Assembly (NCBI RefSeq): GCF_029543085.1
Contig: NZ_CP119967.1
Coordinates: 3,932,501-3,996,500, forward strand
Length of the DNA: 64,000 nucleotides
Source: Pseudomonas sp. A34-9
Lineage (GTDB): Bacteria > Pseudomonadota > Gammaproteobacteria > Pseudomonadales > Pseudomonadaceae
Reading direction: 5' to 3'
The notes beneath the pieces are model-generated. The model was not told the DNA's origin. It saw only the letters and a program-made list of their open reading frames with translations, and made no database searches. Every line of letters begins with the position of its first letter. Positions within the stretch are counted from its first letter, which is position 1. This document shows, in pieces, positions 1 through 8,492 of the stretch. Both the position numbers and the translations under genes were made by a program.

Positions 1-1190
1 AGGTTGCGCGCCAGTCCGAGCATCGCCGAGACCACGCCGCGTTGATCCTGACGAACACCGGCCATCAATCCGGTATTGTTGGCCGCCTGAAACAACGCAT
101 AACTGATGGCGACCACGGTGATCGGCAACAAATACCCAAGTAGCCCCAGACTCATCGGCAACAGTGCCAACAAACCACAACCGCAGGCCATGGCGAACAA
201 TGCCCCCGGCACGATCCGCCGCGCACCGAAGCGATCCACCAGACGTCCCGCCGGCACACCGCCAAACGCAGATAACAACGGCCCAACCGATAACGCCAGG
301 CCGACCACGGCACTGCTTAGACCCAACCCACGACTCAGGTAAAACGGTCCCACCACCAGCGTGGTCATCATCACCGTTGTCACCAGCAAGGTCAGCGCCA
401 GGCTGCTGCTCAAGCGCCGCTCAGCGAACAGTGACAAACGAATCAGCGGCGCCTTGGCCTTCTTCTCGATCAGGAAGAACAACCCCGCGCCGCCCAGGCT
501 GGCCAGCAGTAACGGCAACATGAAACCTTCAAGTGTCATTGCCAGCGCATAGGCCGCCAGCGTGAACACCAGCGCCGCGCTGCCAGAGTAATCGAAGGCC
601 ACACGCGGTCCCGCTGCCCGATCCGCCGGCAGAAAGCGATACACCAGCCAGGCATTGAGCAACCCCAACGGCACGTTGAGCAGGAAAATCGCCTGCCAGC
701 CGACATGCGCCATCAACAGCCCACCCAGCGACGGTCCGAGGGTGGTGCCGGTGGCTGACATCGTCGCCAGCAACCCCATCGCACTGCCCGCCCGCGCCTT
801 CGGCACTGCATCGGCCACCAGTGCCACCGTCAAGGCGAACATGATCGCTGCGCCAACGCCTTGCACCGCCCGAGCGCCAATCAGCCAAGCCAGTCCCGGT
901 GCCAGCGCGCAGGCCAGCGAAGCGCTGGTGAAAATGCCGATCCCGATCAACAGCAATCGCCGCCGACCGAAACCATCGCCCAGACGCCCCACGCTGACAA
1001 TCAATGTGGTGATCGCCAGCAAGTAAGCGAGCACGATCCATTGCACCTGTTGAAACGTCGCCTCGAACGCCGTCGCCAGAATCGGCAAGCCTGCATTAGC
1101 AATGCTGGTGTCCAGCGACGGCATCAACATCGACAGGGCCAGACTGGTCAGTGCCCAGCGGGCGGGAGTGCTCAAGGGTTCTCGGGGCAT
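1..1190 (-). CDS. DHA2-family drug efflux MFS transporter (3' end outside window)
   Basis: The reading frame stays open from an ATG at 1190 to the window edge, giving about 396 visible residues; the C-terminus is missing. Residues 68-78 (GRLGDGFGRRR) form the MFS motif A loop. Residues 148-157 (GTTLGPSLGG) match the antiporter motif C of 14-helix DHA2 proteins (EmrB/QacA type). A membrane aspartate sits in helix 1 (LDTSIANAGLP). Such proteins expel hydrophobic drugs in exchange for protons across the inner membrane; the substrate cannot be read from sequence. It is transcribed away from the LysR gene starting at 1294, so the roughly 100-bp gap is a shared divergent promoter and LysR control of the pump is a fair inference. 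Confidence 0.88.
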   Translation of the reverse strand, partial: MPREPLSTPARWALTSLALSMLMPSLDTSIANAGLPILATAFEATFQQVQWIVLAYLLAITTLIVSVGRLGDGFGRRRLLLIGIGIFTSASLACALAPGLAWLIGARAVQGVGAAIMFALTVALVADAVPKARAGSAMGLLATMSATGTTLGPSLGGLLMAHVGWQAIFLLNVPLGLLNAWLVYRFLPADRAAGPRVAFDYSGSAALVFTLAAYALAMTLEGFMLPLLLASLGGAGLFFLIEKKAKAPLIRLSLFAERRLSSSLALTLLVTTVMMTTLVVGPFYLSRGLGLSSAVVGLALSVGPLLSAFGGVPAGRLVDRFGARRIVPGALFAMACGCGLLALLPMSLGLLGYLLPITVVAISYALFQAANNTGLMAGVRQDQRGVVSAMLGLARN

Positions 1191-1293
1191 GGGAGGCTCG
1201 CAGCGCAAAGGTGATCTGGCATAGCCTGAGCCTCGACAACACCCGGCGCAAGACGCATGCTTTGCACTCGATACCTGCATGGGACGCCATGTC

Positions 1294-2181
1294 ATGACTA
1301 CGCCGGACCTGAACCTGCTGATCACCCTCGACGTCTTGCTGCGCGAAGGCAGCGTCGCCCGCGCCGCCAAATGTCTGGGGCTGAGCCCATCGGCCATGAG
1401 CCGCGCCCTCGCCCGTCTGCGCGAAACCACGGGCGATCCGTTGCTGGTGCGCGCGGGGCGAGGTCTGGTGCCGACGCCCCGCGCACTGGAATTGCGCGAA
1501 CGGGTCAGTCATCTGGTGCAGGAAGCCGAGGCGGTTTTGCGCCCCGCCGAAGTGCTCGACCCGCGCCGGTTGCAACGCACCTTCACCCTGCGCAACACCG
1601 ACGGCTTTGTCGAAACCTTTGCCGCCACCCTGCTCGCGCGCATCGCCGAAGAAGCACCCGGCGTGCGCCTGCGTTTTGTGCAGAAAGCCGACAAGGACAG
1701 CACGCCGCTGCGCGAAGGTCGTGTCGATCTGGAAACCGGCGTGGTCGACGACAGCACCGACCCGACGCTGCACAGCCGCATCCTGTTTCAGGATCAATGG
1801 ATCGGTGTAGTGCGTGAGGGACATCCGTTGAGCGCGGGGAAAATCACTGGCAAGCGCTTTGCCGGCGGCCAGCACATTCTTATCTCAAGACGCGGGCGCA
1901 GCAGCGGCCCGGTCGACGAAGCGTTACTCGCGTGCGGACTGACGCGGGACATCGTTACCTCATTCGGTGGGTTCTCGGCGGCGCTGACGCTGGTGCGTGA
2001 ATCAGACCTGATCGCCACGGTCCCGCAGCGCCATACCAGCAAACTGCGCACGGGCCTGCACAGTTTCGCCCTGCCCTTCGTAATGCCGGACATCAGCGTG
2101 TCGATGCTCTGGCACCCGCGCATGGACGCTGACCCGGCGCATCGCTGGTTGCGCGAGTGTGTCCGGCAGGTCTGCGCTTAA
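1294..2181 (+). CDS. LysR-family transcriptional regulator
   Basis: This is a 295-residue regulator of normal LysR length. Residues 4-65 form the winged helix-turn-helix (LNLLITLDVLLREGSVARAA, then SPSAMSRALARLR), followed by a periplasmic-binding-like effector domain to the end. I place the start at ATG 1294 (MTTPDLN); an in-frame ATG at 1279 would add five residues. It is divergent from the DHA2 pump gene, the usual arrangement for a LysR protein controlling its neighbour. The last four bases overlap the stop of the convergent SleB-like gene. The inducer is unknown. Confidence 0.9.
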   Translation: MTTPDLNLLITLDVLLREGSVARAAKCLGLSPSAMSRALARLRETTGDPLLVRAGRGLVPTPRALELRERVSHLVQEAEAVLRPAEVLDPRRLQRTFTLRNTDGFVETFAATLLARIAEEAPGVRLRFVQKADKDSTPLREGRVDLETGVVDDSTDPTLHSRILFQDQWIGVVREGHPLSAGKITGKRFAGGQHILISRRGRSSGPVDEALLACGLTRDIVTSFGGFSAALTLVRESDLIATVPQRHTSKLRTGLHSFALPFVMPDISVSMLWHPRMDADPAHRWLRECVRQVCA

Positions 2182-2798
2182 CGCGCGTCGCCACCGGCCG
2201 GTTTGTAGAAGAGGAATTTCCCGGTTTCGGCAGTCTTGCGGTACTCCTTGGCCCAGCTCGGATGCACGTTGCGGTCATGGAAATACAGGGCGCCGTTGGT
2301 GCGATCCTTGAGTTGGCGGTTCAGCGCTTTGCCGGCGATTTGCTTGGCCAGCGCGTATTCGGCGTCTTCCTTGACCTGATCCGGCTTGCCATCGCACCAC
2401 CAGGAAAACTGGCAACTCTTGGTTTCCGAACCTTGTTTGACGACAGCGCACACCGTGTCGGGAAACCCTTCGTGGCCCAGGCGATTCATGACCACACTGG
2501 CCACGGCTTCCATTTCCGGGGTGTCCCTGCCCTTGGCTTCCCAATAGATACTGCGCGCAAGGCAGGTGATCGGATCGTCCAGCGGCGCAGCGCCGGCCGG
2601 GTCGACCGCTTGCGCTTCAGTCGGGGTAATGGCTTCGGATTTCGGCGCCGGTGCAGCGCTCACCTTGTCTGCCGCTTTCTCCTCCAGCACTTGGGCTTTC
2701 TCTTCAGCCTGCGCTTTGATCGGGGCCTGTTCGGTGGCCCAGGCTGAGCCTGCCAACAGGGTGAATAAGAGACAACCCGCCCAGCCTTTCAATCCCAT
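2178..2798 (-). CDS. Cell wall hydrolase, SleB family, secreted
   Basis: The 206-residue protein starts with a clear signal peptide (about residues 1-21, ending SAWA). An Ala/Glu/Lys-rich linker follows to about residue 75, then a Hydrolase_2 (SleB/CwlJ) domain. The domain shows ARSIYWEAKG with the conserved glutamate, VVMNRL, and the late YFHD motif. Family members cleave peptidoglycan in the periplasm, so a role in wall turnover is inferred. I chose ATG 2798 because it gives the signal peptide directly; upstream extension codes only low-quality sequence. It is divergent from the CAP gene at 2998. Confidence 0.85.
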   Translation of the reverse strand: MGLKGWAGCLLFTLLAGSAWATEQAPIKAQAEEKAQVLEEKAADKVSAAPAPKSEAITPTEAQAVDPAGAAPLDDPITCLARSIYWEAKGRDTPEMEAVASVVMNRLGHEGFPDTVCAVVKQGSETKSCQFSWWCDGKPDQVKEDAEYALAKQIAGKALNRQLKDRTNGALYFHDRNVHPSWAKEYRKTAETGKFLFYKPAGGDAR

Positions 2799-2997
2799 GT
2801 CTGTTCTTCCGGCAGCGCCCGATGCGGGCAAGGTGTTACGTCGGGGAGACACCCGGTTTCCGGGGCCTTCGGAGAGTGTAGACGGCAAATCCAGAGGCAA
2901 AGTTGCGCAGAAAAACGGCTGGATGAAGAAAAAAGACATTGCACTCACCGGGGGCGTTTCGCGCATCATAGGCGCATTCAGCTCAAGGGAGATTTCC

Positions 2998-3849
2998 ATG
3001 CGCTTCATGCCATCCGTTTTGCGTCTTGCCGCGTTGTCCGTGGGCGTTGTGTTTGCCATCCCGGCGCTGGCCGGCGATGAGTCGCAATTGATCGAATCGA
3101 TCAACAGCTACCGCAGCCAACCACAGCGTTGCGGTTCGCAGGCATCGAATGAACTGCCACCGCTGTCGGCGGATCCACGGCTGAGATTACGCGCCAGCGG
3201 TGCGGTCGACCTGCAGCAAGCCATGGCCAGCGCCAGTTATCCGATGGTCAATGTGCAGGCGATCACGCTCAACGGCCCGCGTGATGCAGCGTCGGCGATG
3301 CAGGCGATTCAGGAGAGTTTCTGTCAGGTGGTGCTCGATCCGCAGTTTGTCGACGTCGGTGTCAGCCGCGACGACCGCGACTGGCGCATCGTGCTGGCGC
3401 GGCCGCTGCTGTCGGCCAAATTGGGCGATGCGCAAAGTGAAGGACAGAAATTGCTGAGTGAACTGAACGTCGCTCGCAGTCAGGCACGTCAGTGTGGTGG
3501 TCAGGCTTTTGCCGCTGCCGCACCGCTGGCCTGGAACGCGGCGCTGGGCACGATCGCCCAGGATCACAGCCGCGACATGGCCAACAACAATTACTTCGAC
3601 CACAAGGACCGCGACGGCCGCACCCCGGGCGATCGCGCTGAACTCGCCGGTTACAGCGGGCAACAGGTCGGCGAAAACATCGCCGCCGGGCAAGACACCG
3701 TGCACAAAGTCGTCGAAGGCTGGCTCGCCAGCCCCGGCCACTGCGCCAACCTGATGAACCCGCAATACCAGGAACTCGGCGCCGCCTACGCCACCGACCC
3801 GAAAAGCAGCGCGGGGATCTACTGGACCGCGATGTTCGGCGCGCAGTAA
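2998..3849 (+). CDS. Secreted protein with two tandem CAP (SCP/PR-1) domains
   Basis: This 283-residue protein has a signal peptide (residues 1-25, ending PALA) and a clear C-terminal CAP domain at about 145-283. That domain carries conserved H190 (QDHSRDM), the FDH motif, E226 (GENIA) and H248 (SPGHCANLMNP). Residues 30-136 read as a degenerate first copy: LIESINSYRSQPQRCG aligns with LLSELNVARSQARQCG, then AVDLQQAMASASY with HSRDMANNNY, and DVGVSRDDRDWRIVLARP with the final strand region. The first copy lacks the histidine/glutamate set. A paralogue with the same architecture lies at 54040-54906. CAP proteins are secreted with varied roles; the function here is unknown. Confidence 0.85.
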   Translation: MRFMPSVLRLAALSVGVVFAIPALAGDESQLIESINSYRSQPQRCGSQASNELPPLSADPRLRLRASGAVDLQQAMASASYPMVNVQAITLNGPRDAASAMQAIQESFCQVVLDPQFVDVGVSRDDRDWRIVLARPLLSAKLGDAQSEGQKLLSELNVARSQARQCGGQAFAAAAPLAWNAALGTIAQDHSRDMANNNYFDHKDRDGRTPGDRAELAGYSGQQVGENIAAGQDTVHKVVEGWLASPGHCANLMNPQYQELGAAYATDPKSSAGIYWTAMFGAQ

Positions 3850-3887
3850 ACCGCTCTCAAGTTCATCACCCTCCCACAGGGTTCGGC

Positions 3888-4070
3888 GGTGTTTACACAT
3901 TCTCTGACTTGCACAAATCCCTGTAGGAGTGAGCCTGCTCGCGATGAGGCCAGTACATTCAACATCAACGTTGTCTGACCTGACGCCTTCTAGAGCAGGT
4001 TCACTCCTACAGGGTTCGGCAGTGTTTACACATTCTCTGACCAGCACAAATCCATGTAGGAGTGAGGCTG
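3888..4070. repeat. Duplicated REP-type palindromes
   Basis: Two inverted palindromic units (tgtaggagtgagcctgctcg at 3922 and its mirror near 3990-4013) lie between copies of a direct repeat of about 60 bp. The copies are at 3888-3936 and 4011-4070 and share ttcggc, gtgtttacacattctctga and gcacaaatcc. The second copy abuts the regulatory site at 4083. The rest of the 3850-4310 gap holds the two moaA-side operator copies listed separately; I see no gene in it. Confidence 0.8.
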
Positions 4071-4082
4071 TTACAAAACATT

Positions 4083-4124
4083 GTCTAATCGCTATTAATG
4101 ACCGCCTTATCGAAAGCATCTATC
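4083..4124 (-). promoter_or_regulatory. Composite LysR-type operator, leftward copy near moaA
   Basis: Read on the minus strand this is GATAGA-N5-TCGATA (4124-4108), 17 bp, then GATTAGAC (4090-4083). It has exactly the spacing of the copies before moaB, the LysR gene and fdhD. The dyad is a T-N11-A LysR box and TTAGAC resembles a -35 element. It points left, away from moaA, into REP repeats with no gene on that strand. It may be an orphaned divergent promoter or a second regulator-binding site. Confidence 0.6.
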
Positions 4125-4195
4125 ACGGCTAAAAACCCTTTATTTACGGGGTGTTGCGAAACTAACAAGGCAACTTTCGGCGAAAAACAATTCAT

Positions 4196-4259
4196 CATCG
4201 ACGGCATCAATCAGCTGTTCATTAACAGTGATTGGACGGTACTGAAAGTTAGCCATAAC
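4196..4259 (+). promoter_or_regulatory. Composite LysR-type operator and promoter of moaA
   Basis: A degenerate dyad CATCGA-N5-TCAATC (4196-4212) is followed after 17 bp by GATTGGAC (4230-4237). The TTGGAC part can serve as a -35, with CATAAC at 4254-4259 as a -10 (16-bp spacer). This puts a start near 4266 and leaves a leader of about 45 nt before moaA. The fuller stretch around GATTGGAC (AGTGATTGGACGGTACT) matches the moaB-side copy at 15 of 17 positions. Confidence 0.6.
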
Positions 4260-4310
4260 CTGCGCTGACCGAATCCCTTCAACCGGGGTTTTCATTCCTG
4301 CGAGGCTGTC

Positions 4311-5309
4311 ATGTCAGAGCGTGTCTTGATCGATGGTTACAACCGCCGCGTCGACTATCTGCGCATGTCGGTGACCGACCGCTGCGACTTCCGCTGCGTC
4401 TATTGCATGGCCGAAGACATGCAGTTTCTGCCAAGGCAAAAAATCCTCACGCTGGAAGAGATCTATCAACTGGCGCAGCGCTTTGTGGCGCTCGGGACAC
4501 GCAAGATTCGCCTCACCGGCGGCGAGCCGCTGATCCGTCCGGGCGTGGTCAAGTTGTGCGAGCAGATCGCCGCCCTGCCCGGCCTGCGCGAGCTGTGCAT
4601 GACCACCAATGGTTCGCAATTGGGCAAACTCGCCGCGCCGCTGTTCGACGCCGGGGTCAAACGCCTGAACATCAGCCTCGACAGCCTCGATGCGCAGCGC
4701 TTCAAACAGATGACCCGCACCGGCGATCTGGCGCAGGTGATCAACGGCATCGATGCCGCGCGCAAGGCCGGTTTTACCCGCACTAAACTCAATGTCGTGG
4801 TGATGCAGGGCCGCAATGATCAGGAGATCAACGATCTGGTCAGCTTCGCGATCGACCGCCAGCTCGACATCTCCTTCATCGAAGAGATGCCGTTGGGGAT
4901 TATCAGCGAACACAGTCGTGCCGAGTCGTTTTTCTCCAGCGCCCAGGTGCGCGAAAAGATTGCCGAACGCTACACCCTAATCGACTCGGCGGAATCGACT
5001 CAAGGTCCGTCGCGTTACTGGCGACTGGCCGAAGCGCCGGACATTCGTCTGGGGTTTATCTCGCCGCACAGTCACAACTTTTGTGGCACCTGCAACCGCG
5101 TACGGCTCACCGTTGAAGGGCGCCTGCTACTGTGTCTGGGTAACGAGCATTCGGTGGATCTGAAAGCGGTGCTGCGTGCGCATCCGGGGCAACCGCAGAG
5201 GCTTGAGAAAGCCATCATCGAGGCGATGAAACTCAAGCCCTATCGGCACAATTTCGAAGTCAACGACGATGTTCAGGTCGTACGTTTCATGAACATGACC
5301 GGCGGCTAG
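4311..5309 (+). CDS. moaA: GTP 3',8-cyclase MoaA (molybdenum cofactor step 1)
   Basis: MoaA is a radical SAM enzyme that, with MoaC, converts GTP to cyclic pyranopterin monophosphate in the cytoplasm. The 332-residue protein has the SAM-cluster motif C25-x3-C29-x2-C32, the LTGGEP motif at 68-73, and the C-terminal second 4Fe-4S motif C258-x2-C261-x13-C275. It ends in the diagnostic Gly-Gly tail required for catalysis. It stands apart from moaC/D/E (10.4 kb) but shares the composite operator motif with them. Length and motifs are complete and there is no sign of damage. Confidence 0.97.
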   Translation: MSERVLIDGYNRRVDYLRMSVTDRCDFRCVYCMAEDMQFLPRQKILTLEEIYQLAQRFVALGTRKIRLTGGEPLIRPGVVKLCEQIAALPGLRELCMTTNGSQLGKLAAPLFDAGVKRLNISLDSLDAQRFKQMTRTGDLAQVINGIDAARKAGFTRTKLNVVVMQGRNDQEINDLVSFAIDRQLDISFIEEMPLGIISEHSRAESFFSSAQVREKIAERYTLIDSAESTQGPSRYWRLAEAPDIRLGFISPHSHNFCGTCNRVRLTVEGRLLLCLGNEHSVDLKAVLRAHPGQPQRLEKAIIEAMKLKPYRHNFEVNDDVQVVRFMNMTGG

Positions 5310-5344
5310 ACCGCCCCTATCAAGGGTTATCGGAACCGCACAGC

Positions 5345-6244
5345 ATGATCATCAGACCCAAGGTCAACCAGTTCGCCATTCTCTTCACCCTCAAGGGTTC
5401 GATCGCCAAGCGCATTGCCCTGCGCACGTTGATGGTCACCCTGCTCGCCTCAGCCATCGTGCTGGTGGAAATCCTCCATCCGAGCAACTTCACCAAGGTC
5501 AATGCCACGCCGTTTACGTTGCTGGGTTTGTCGCTGTCGATCTTCATGAATTTTCGCAACAACGCCTGTTATGACCGCTGGTACGAAGCGCGCAAGGCGT
5601 GGGGCGAGGTGATCGTGCATATTCGCTCGGTGATTCGCGAAACCCATGTGATTCGTGAGTCTGCGGAGCGCAAGCCGTTGCTGCTCAACCTGTGCGGCTT
5701 TGCCCATGCGCTGAACGCGCGGTTGCGCCGGGAAAGCGAAGCGGCGGCCAGCAGTGCCTGGATCACGCCGAAACACGATGCGCAGGTCCCGGACTACAGT
5801 GGGCGGATTCTGCAGCAGGTCGGCCAGCAGTGCTCCGACCTGCATCAAAATGGCGAGTTGAGCGAGTGGCGCTACATGCTGCTGGCTAACCACCTGACCA
5901 GCCTGACCCAGTCACAAGCGGTATGCGAACGGATCAAGAACACCCCGCTGCCCTTCCCCTACACCCTGCTGCTGCACCGCACGATCTACCTGTTCTGCCT
6001 CCTGCTGCCGTTCGCCATGGCCGAACCGCTGGGCTGGCTGACGCCGCTGTTCACGGCGATTGTCAGCTACACGTTCTTTGGTCTGGATGCGATTGCCGAT
6101 GAACTGGAAGACCCGTTTGGCCGCGATGAAAATGACCTGGCAACCGACTCGCTGGTGCGCACCATCGAGCGCGACATCCTCAGCGAACTGGGCGTGACCG
6201 ACCTGCCGCCGATGCTGATGCCGGTGGACTATGTGCTGAGTTGA
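5345..6244 (+). CDS. Bestrophin/UPF0187-family (YneE-like) channel protein
   Basis: The 299-residue membrane protein has the family layout. N-terminal hydrophobic segments (TLMVTLLASAIVLVEIL and LLGLSLSIFMNF) lead into the hallmark FRNNACYDRWYEARKAWGE. Further helices include TIYLFCLLLPFAM, and the conserved acidic DELEDPFGRDENDL stretch lies near the C-terminus. Bacterial homologues form pentameric ion channels in the inner membrane. It starts 36 bp after moaA on the same strand and may be co-transcribed, but nothing links it to cofactor synthesis biochemically. Confidence 0.85.
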   Translation: MIIRPKVNQFAILFTLKGSIAKRIALRTLMVTLLASAIVLVEILHPSNFTKVNATPFTLLGLSLSIFMNFRNNACYDRWYEARKAWGEVIVHIRSVIRETHVIRESAERKPLLLNLCGFAHALNARLRRESEAAASSAWITPKHDAQVPDYSGRILQQVGQQCSDLHQNGELSEWRYMLLANHLTSLTQSQAVCERIKNTPLPFPYTLLLHRTIYLFCLLLPFAMAEPLGWLTPLFTAIVSYTFFGLDAIADELEDPFGRDENDLATDSLVRTIERDILSELGVTDLPPMLMPVDYVLS

Positions 6245-6312
6245 GCCTTGGCTCTCCAAGCTCCCACAGGTTCTGTGTACATACTCAATATCAAGCATCA
6301 CCACAAATCAAA

Positions 6313-6402
6313 TGTAGGAGTGAGCCTGCTCGCGATGGCGCCGGTACAGTCCACATCTTCGTCGACTGACCCTCCGTCATCGCGAGCAGGCTCGCTCCTA
6401 CA
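6313..6402. repeat. REP palindrome pair
   Basis: Two inverted copies of the tgtaggagygagcctgctcg unit (6313-6340 and 6379-6402) with a short centre form a long imperfect hairpin between the convergent bestrophin and moeA genes. This is a typical intergenic 3' location for Pseudomonas REP pairs. Confidence 0.85.
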
Positions 6403-6461
6403 GGTTTTGCATTCACAGCCGAGTATTGATGAGCGCTCCCACGGTTTGATTGGTGGTGAGG

Positions 6462-7667
6462 TCAGAACAGTTCGCTGAAGGGAATAAAGCGCAGGGGATC
6501 ACCGAGGCTGTGGGTAGTGTTTTCCCGGATTTCCACCAGGCCATCGGCCCAGGTCGCGCCGAGCAGGACGCCGGAGCTCTGGTTCGGATAGAGCACCGCA
6601 CGCCCCGCCTCCAGCCTCACCCGCAGGTATTCACGGCGGCCGCCAGCCTTGTGCCAGTCGAAACCTGCATTGACCGTAAAACTCAGCGGCATGACGTCTT
6701 CGACACCTTGTATGCGCAGCAGATACGGCCGCGCCAACAAGCCAAACGTCACCAGGGCCGAGGTCGGATTACCCGGCAGACCAATCACCGGCACCGTGCC
6801 GAAATGGCCCACGGTCAGCGGTTTGCCAGGCTTGATCGCCAGTTTCCACAACAGCGGTTTGCCGCTGTCGCGCAGCACCTGACCGAGACAATCGGCATCA
6901 CCGGCAGACACGCCGCCCGTGGTCAGAATCAGATCAGCGCTCACTTGCAGTTGCTCGAGTTTAAGCCGCGTCTGAGCCGGGCGATCCGGGAGGATCCCGG
7001 CGTCGATCACCTCGCAGCCCAGCTCACGCAACCAGTGGCCGAGCAATACGCGGTTGCTGTTGTAGATGCTGCCGGGGCGCAACGGCTGACCCGGTTCGAC
7101 CAGTTCATCACCGGTCGACAGCAGCGCCACACGCGGGCGACGCACCACGTGCAGTTGCGCCAGCCCTTGCCCGGCGGCGACTGCCAGTTCGAACGGCCCA
7201 AGACGTTTGCCGGCCCGCAGCAGGATGTCGCCGACGCGATTTTCCTGACCTTGCGCGCGGATGTTCTGCCCCGCCTTCAGCGGCTGCAAGAAGCGCACGC
7301 GGCCGTCCTCCAGCACTTCGACGTTCTCCTGCATCTCGACACAAGTGGCGCCGGGTGGCAGCGGTGCGCCGGTAAAAATCCGTGCACAGGTGCCGGGCAG
7401 CAACGTGTCCGGCGCCAGCCCCGCGTAAACCTTTTGCGAGACCTTCAGCGGCTGTCGGTGCCGATCGGCGAGATTGAGCGCGTAACCGTCCATGGCGCTG
7501 TTCGGCCATGGCGGCAAGTCGAGTGTCGCCACCAGATCACTGGCCAGCACCCGCCCACGCGCATCGTCGAGCGCCAGCAGTTCGCTGTCGGCCAGGCATT
7601 GCTCATTGGCCATGCCGAGCAATTGGTCGAGGGCGTCCTCGACCGGCATCAACGCGGCCTTGCTCAT
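6462..7667 (-). CDS. moeA: Molybdopterin molybdenumtransferase MoeA
   Basis: MoeA inserts molybdate into adenylylated molybdopterin, the last core step of cofactor synthesis. The 401-residue protein shows the family signatures PPWPNSAMDGYAL (about 52-64), FTGAPLPPGA, RVALLSTGDEL, TTGGVSAGD, KPGKPLTVG and GLPGNPTSALVTF, with the small C-terminal domain intact. I use ATG 7667; longer frames read back into moaB. Its start overlaps the moaB stop by 4 bp, so the two are translationally coupled in the order moaB-moeA. Confidence 0.95.
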   Translation of the reverse strand: MSKAALMPVEDALDQLLGMANEQCLADSELLALDDARGRVLASDLVATLDLPPWPNSAMDGYALNLADRHRQPLKVSQKVYAGLAPDTLLPGTCARIFTGAPLPPGATCVEMQENVEVLEDGRVRFLQPLKAGQNIRAQGQENRVGDILLRAGKRLGPFELAVAAGQGLAQLHVVRRPRVALLSTGDELVEPGQPLRPGSIYNSNRVLLGHWLRELGCEVIDAGILPDRPAQTRLKLEQLQVSADLILTTGGVSAGDADCLGQVLRDSGKPLLWKLAIKPGKPLTVGHFGTVPVIGLPGNPTSALVTFGLLARPYLLRIQGVEDVMPLSFTVNAGFDWHKAGGRREYLRVRLEAGRAVLYPNQSSGVLLGATWADGLVEIRENTTHSLGDPLRFIPFSELF

Positions 7668-8203
7668 CCGCGTGGTCCGCAGGCTTGCACGGCTTTCAGG
7701 TGCGGGACGAAGTTGCACGGGCGATGACGGTTGTCCAGCTGCTCGGCAAGAATGCCTTCCCAGGCGGTGCGGCAAGCGCCGGTCGAACCCGGCAGGCAGC
7801 ACACCAGCGTGCCGTTCGACAGCCCGGCCAGCGCACGGCTTTGCACGGTGGACGTACCGATGTCCAAAATCGAAATCGCCCGGAACAGTTCACCAAACCC
7901 GTCGATCTGCTTATCAAACAAGCACGCCACCGCTTCCGGCGTACTGTCGCGACCGGTGAAACCAGTGCCGCCTGTGATCAGCACCACCTGAATGCCTTCG
8001 TCGGCGATCCAGTTCGCTACCTGAGCGCGGATCTTGTACAGATCGTCCTTGAGCAAGTTGCGCTCGCTCAACGTGTGGCCGGCTTCCAGCAAACGACTGA
8101 CCAGCAATTGGCCCGACGTATCGCTGGCGTAATCGCGAGTATCGCTGACCGTCAGCACGGCAATATTCAGGGGGACAAACAGGGCATCCGCTTTCACGCT
8201 CAT
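7664..8203 (-). CDS. moaB: Molybdenum cofactor biosynthesis protein MoaB
   Basis: MoaB/MogA-fold proteins bind molybdopterin and adenylylate it before molybdenum insertion. The 179-residue protein begins with a MoaB-like lead (FVPLNIAVLTVSDTR) and carries the substrate-site motifs ITGGTGFTGRD and LPGSTGACRTAW. The ATG at 8203 is preceded by the composite operator at 8267-8308, divergent from the LysR gene at 8493. It forms a two-gene operon with moeA through a 4-bp overlap. Confidence 0.94.
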   Translation of the reverse strand: MSVKADALFVPLNIAVLTVSDTRDYASDTSGQLLVSRLLEAGHTLSERNLLKDDLYKIRAQVANWIADEGIQVVLITGGTGFTGRDSTPEAVACLFDKQIDGFGELFRAISILDIGTSTVQSRALAGLSNGTLVCCLPGSTGACRTAWEGILAEQLDNRHRPCNFVPHLKAVQACGPRG

Positions 8204-8266
8204 GGCAGTTCTCCGGCAGCAGTCAATCAATATTGCCGAGCAGCCTAAGTGCCACTTATGAGTACT

Positions 8267-8308
8267 GTCTAATCACTCTGGCCAACCACATTATCGACCT
8301 GCTCTATC
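8267..8308 (-). promoter_or_regulatory. Composite LysR-type operator of moaB-moeA
   Basis: On the minus strand: GATAGA-N5-TCGATA (8308-8292), 17 bp, GATTAGAC (8274-8267), about 64 bp upstream of the moaB start. The dyad is nearly identical to the rightward copy at 8349-8365, differing only in the centre. The two composite sites are arranged back to back in the 289-bp moaB/LysR gap, as expected for a divergently acting regulator. Confidence 0.65.
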
Positions 8309-8348
8309 GGTGCCTTTGACGTCGTTCAAGGCCAGTAAAACCGGGCCT

Positions 8349-8390
8349 GATAGAGCTGATCGATAGTCCCTTAAACACTTCCGATTGGAC
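8349..8390 (+). promoter_or_regulatory. Composite LysR-type operator of the LysR gene
   Basis: GATAGA-N5-TCGATA (8349-8365), 17 bp, GATTGGAC (8383-8390). GAT-N11-ATA contains the LysR T-N11-A core. It lies about 100 bp before the GTG start at 8493, suggesting autoregulation. It is one of five copies in this cluster with identical 17-bp spacing. Confidence 0.65.
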
Positions 8391-8492
8391 GTATATCCGT
8401 TCAGATGAGATCGTCGCACCCTGCGCTTTTCGTGCGTCTCGCGCATCCGCGTCAATACTCAATCAAAAAATCCCCATCGAGCAGGTGCCATC

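Noticed and set aside
1096..1875. 259-codon minus-strand ORF across the pump/LysR divergent promoter
   Set aside because: It overlaps the real DHA2 and LysR genes in another frame and shows no protein-like features.
6313..6402. REP pairs considered as phage attachment or insertion-sequence ends
   Set aside because: No integrase or transposase accompanies them; the same units recur at many gene ends as ordinary REP elements.
8239..8256. Sigma54-like TGGCAC-N5-CTGCT upstream of moaB on the minus strand
   Set aside because: The -12 element has C in place of the conserved T, no enhancer-binding regulator is nearby, and the composite LysR motif explains the region better.
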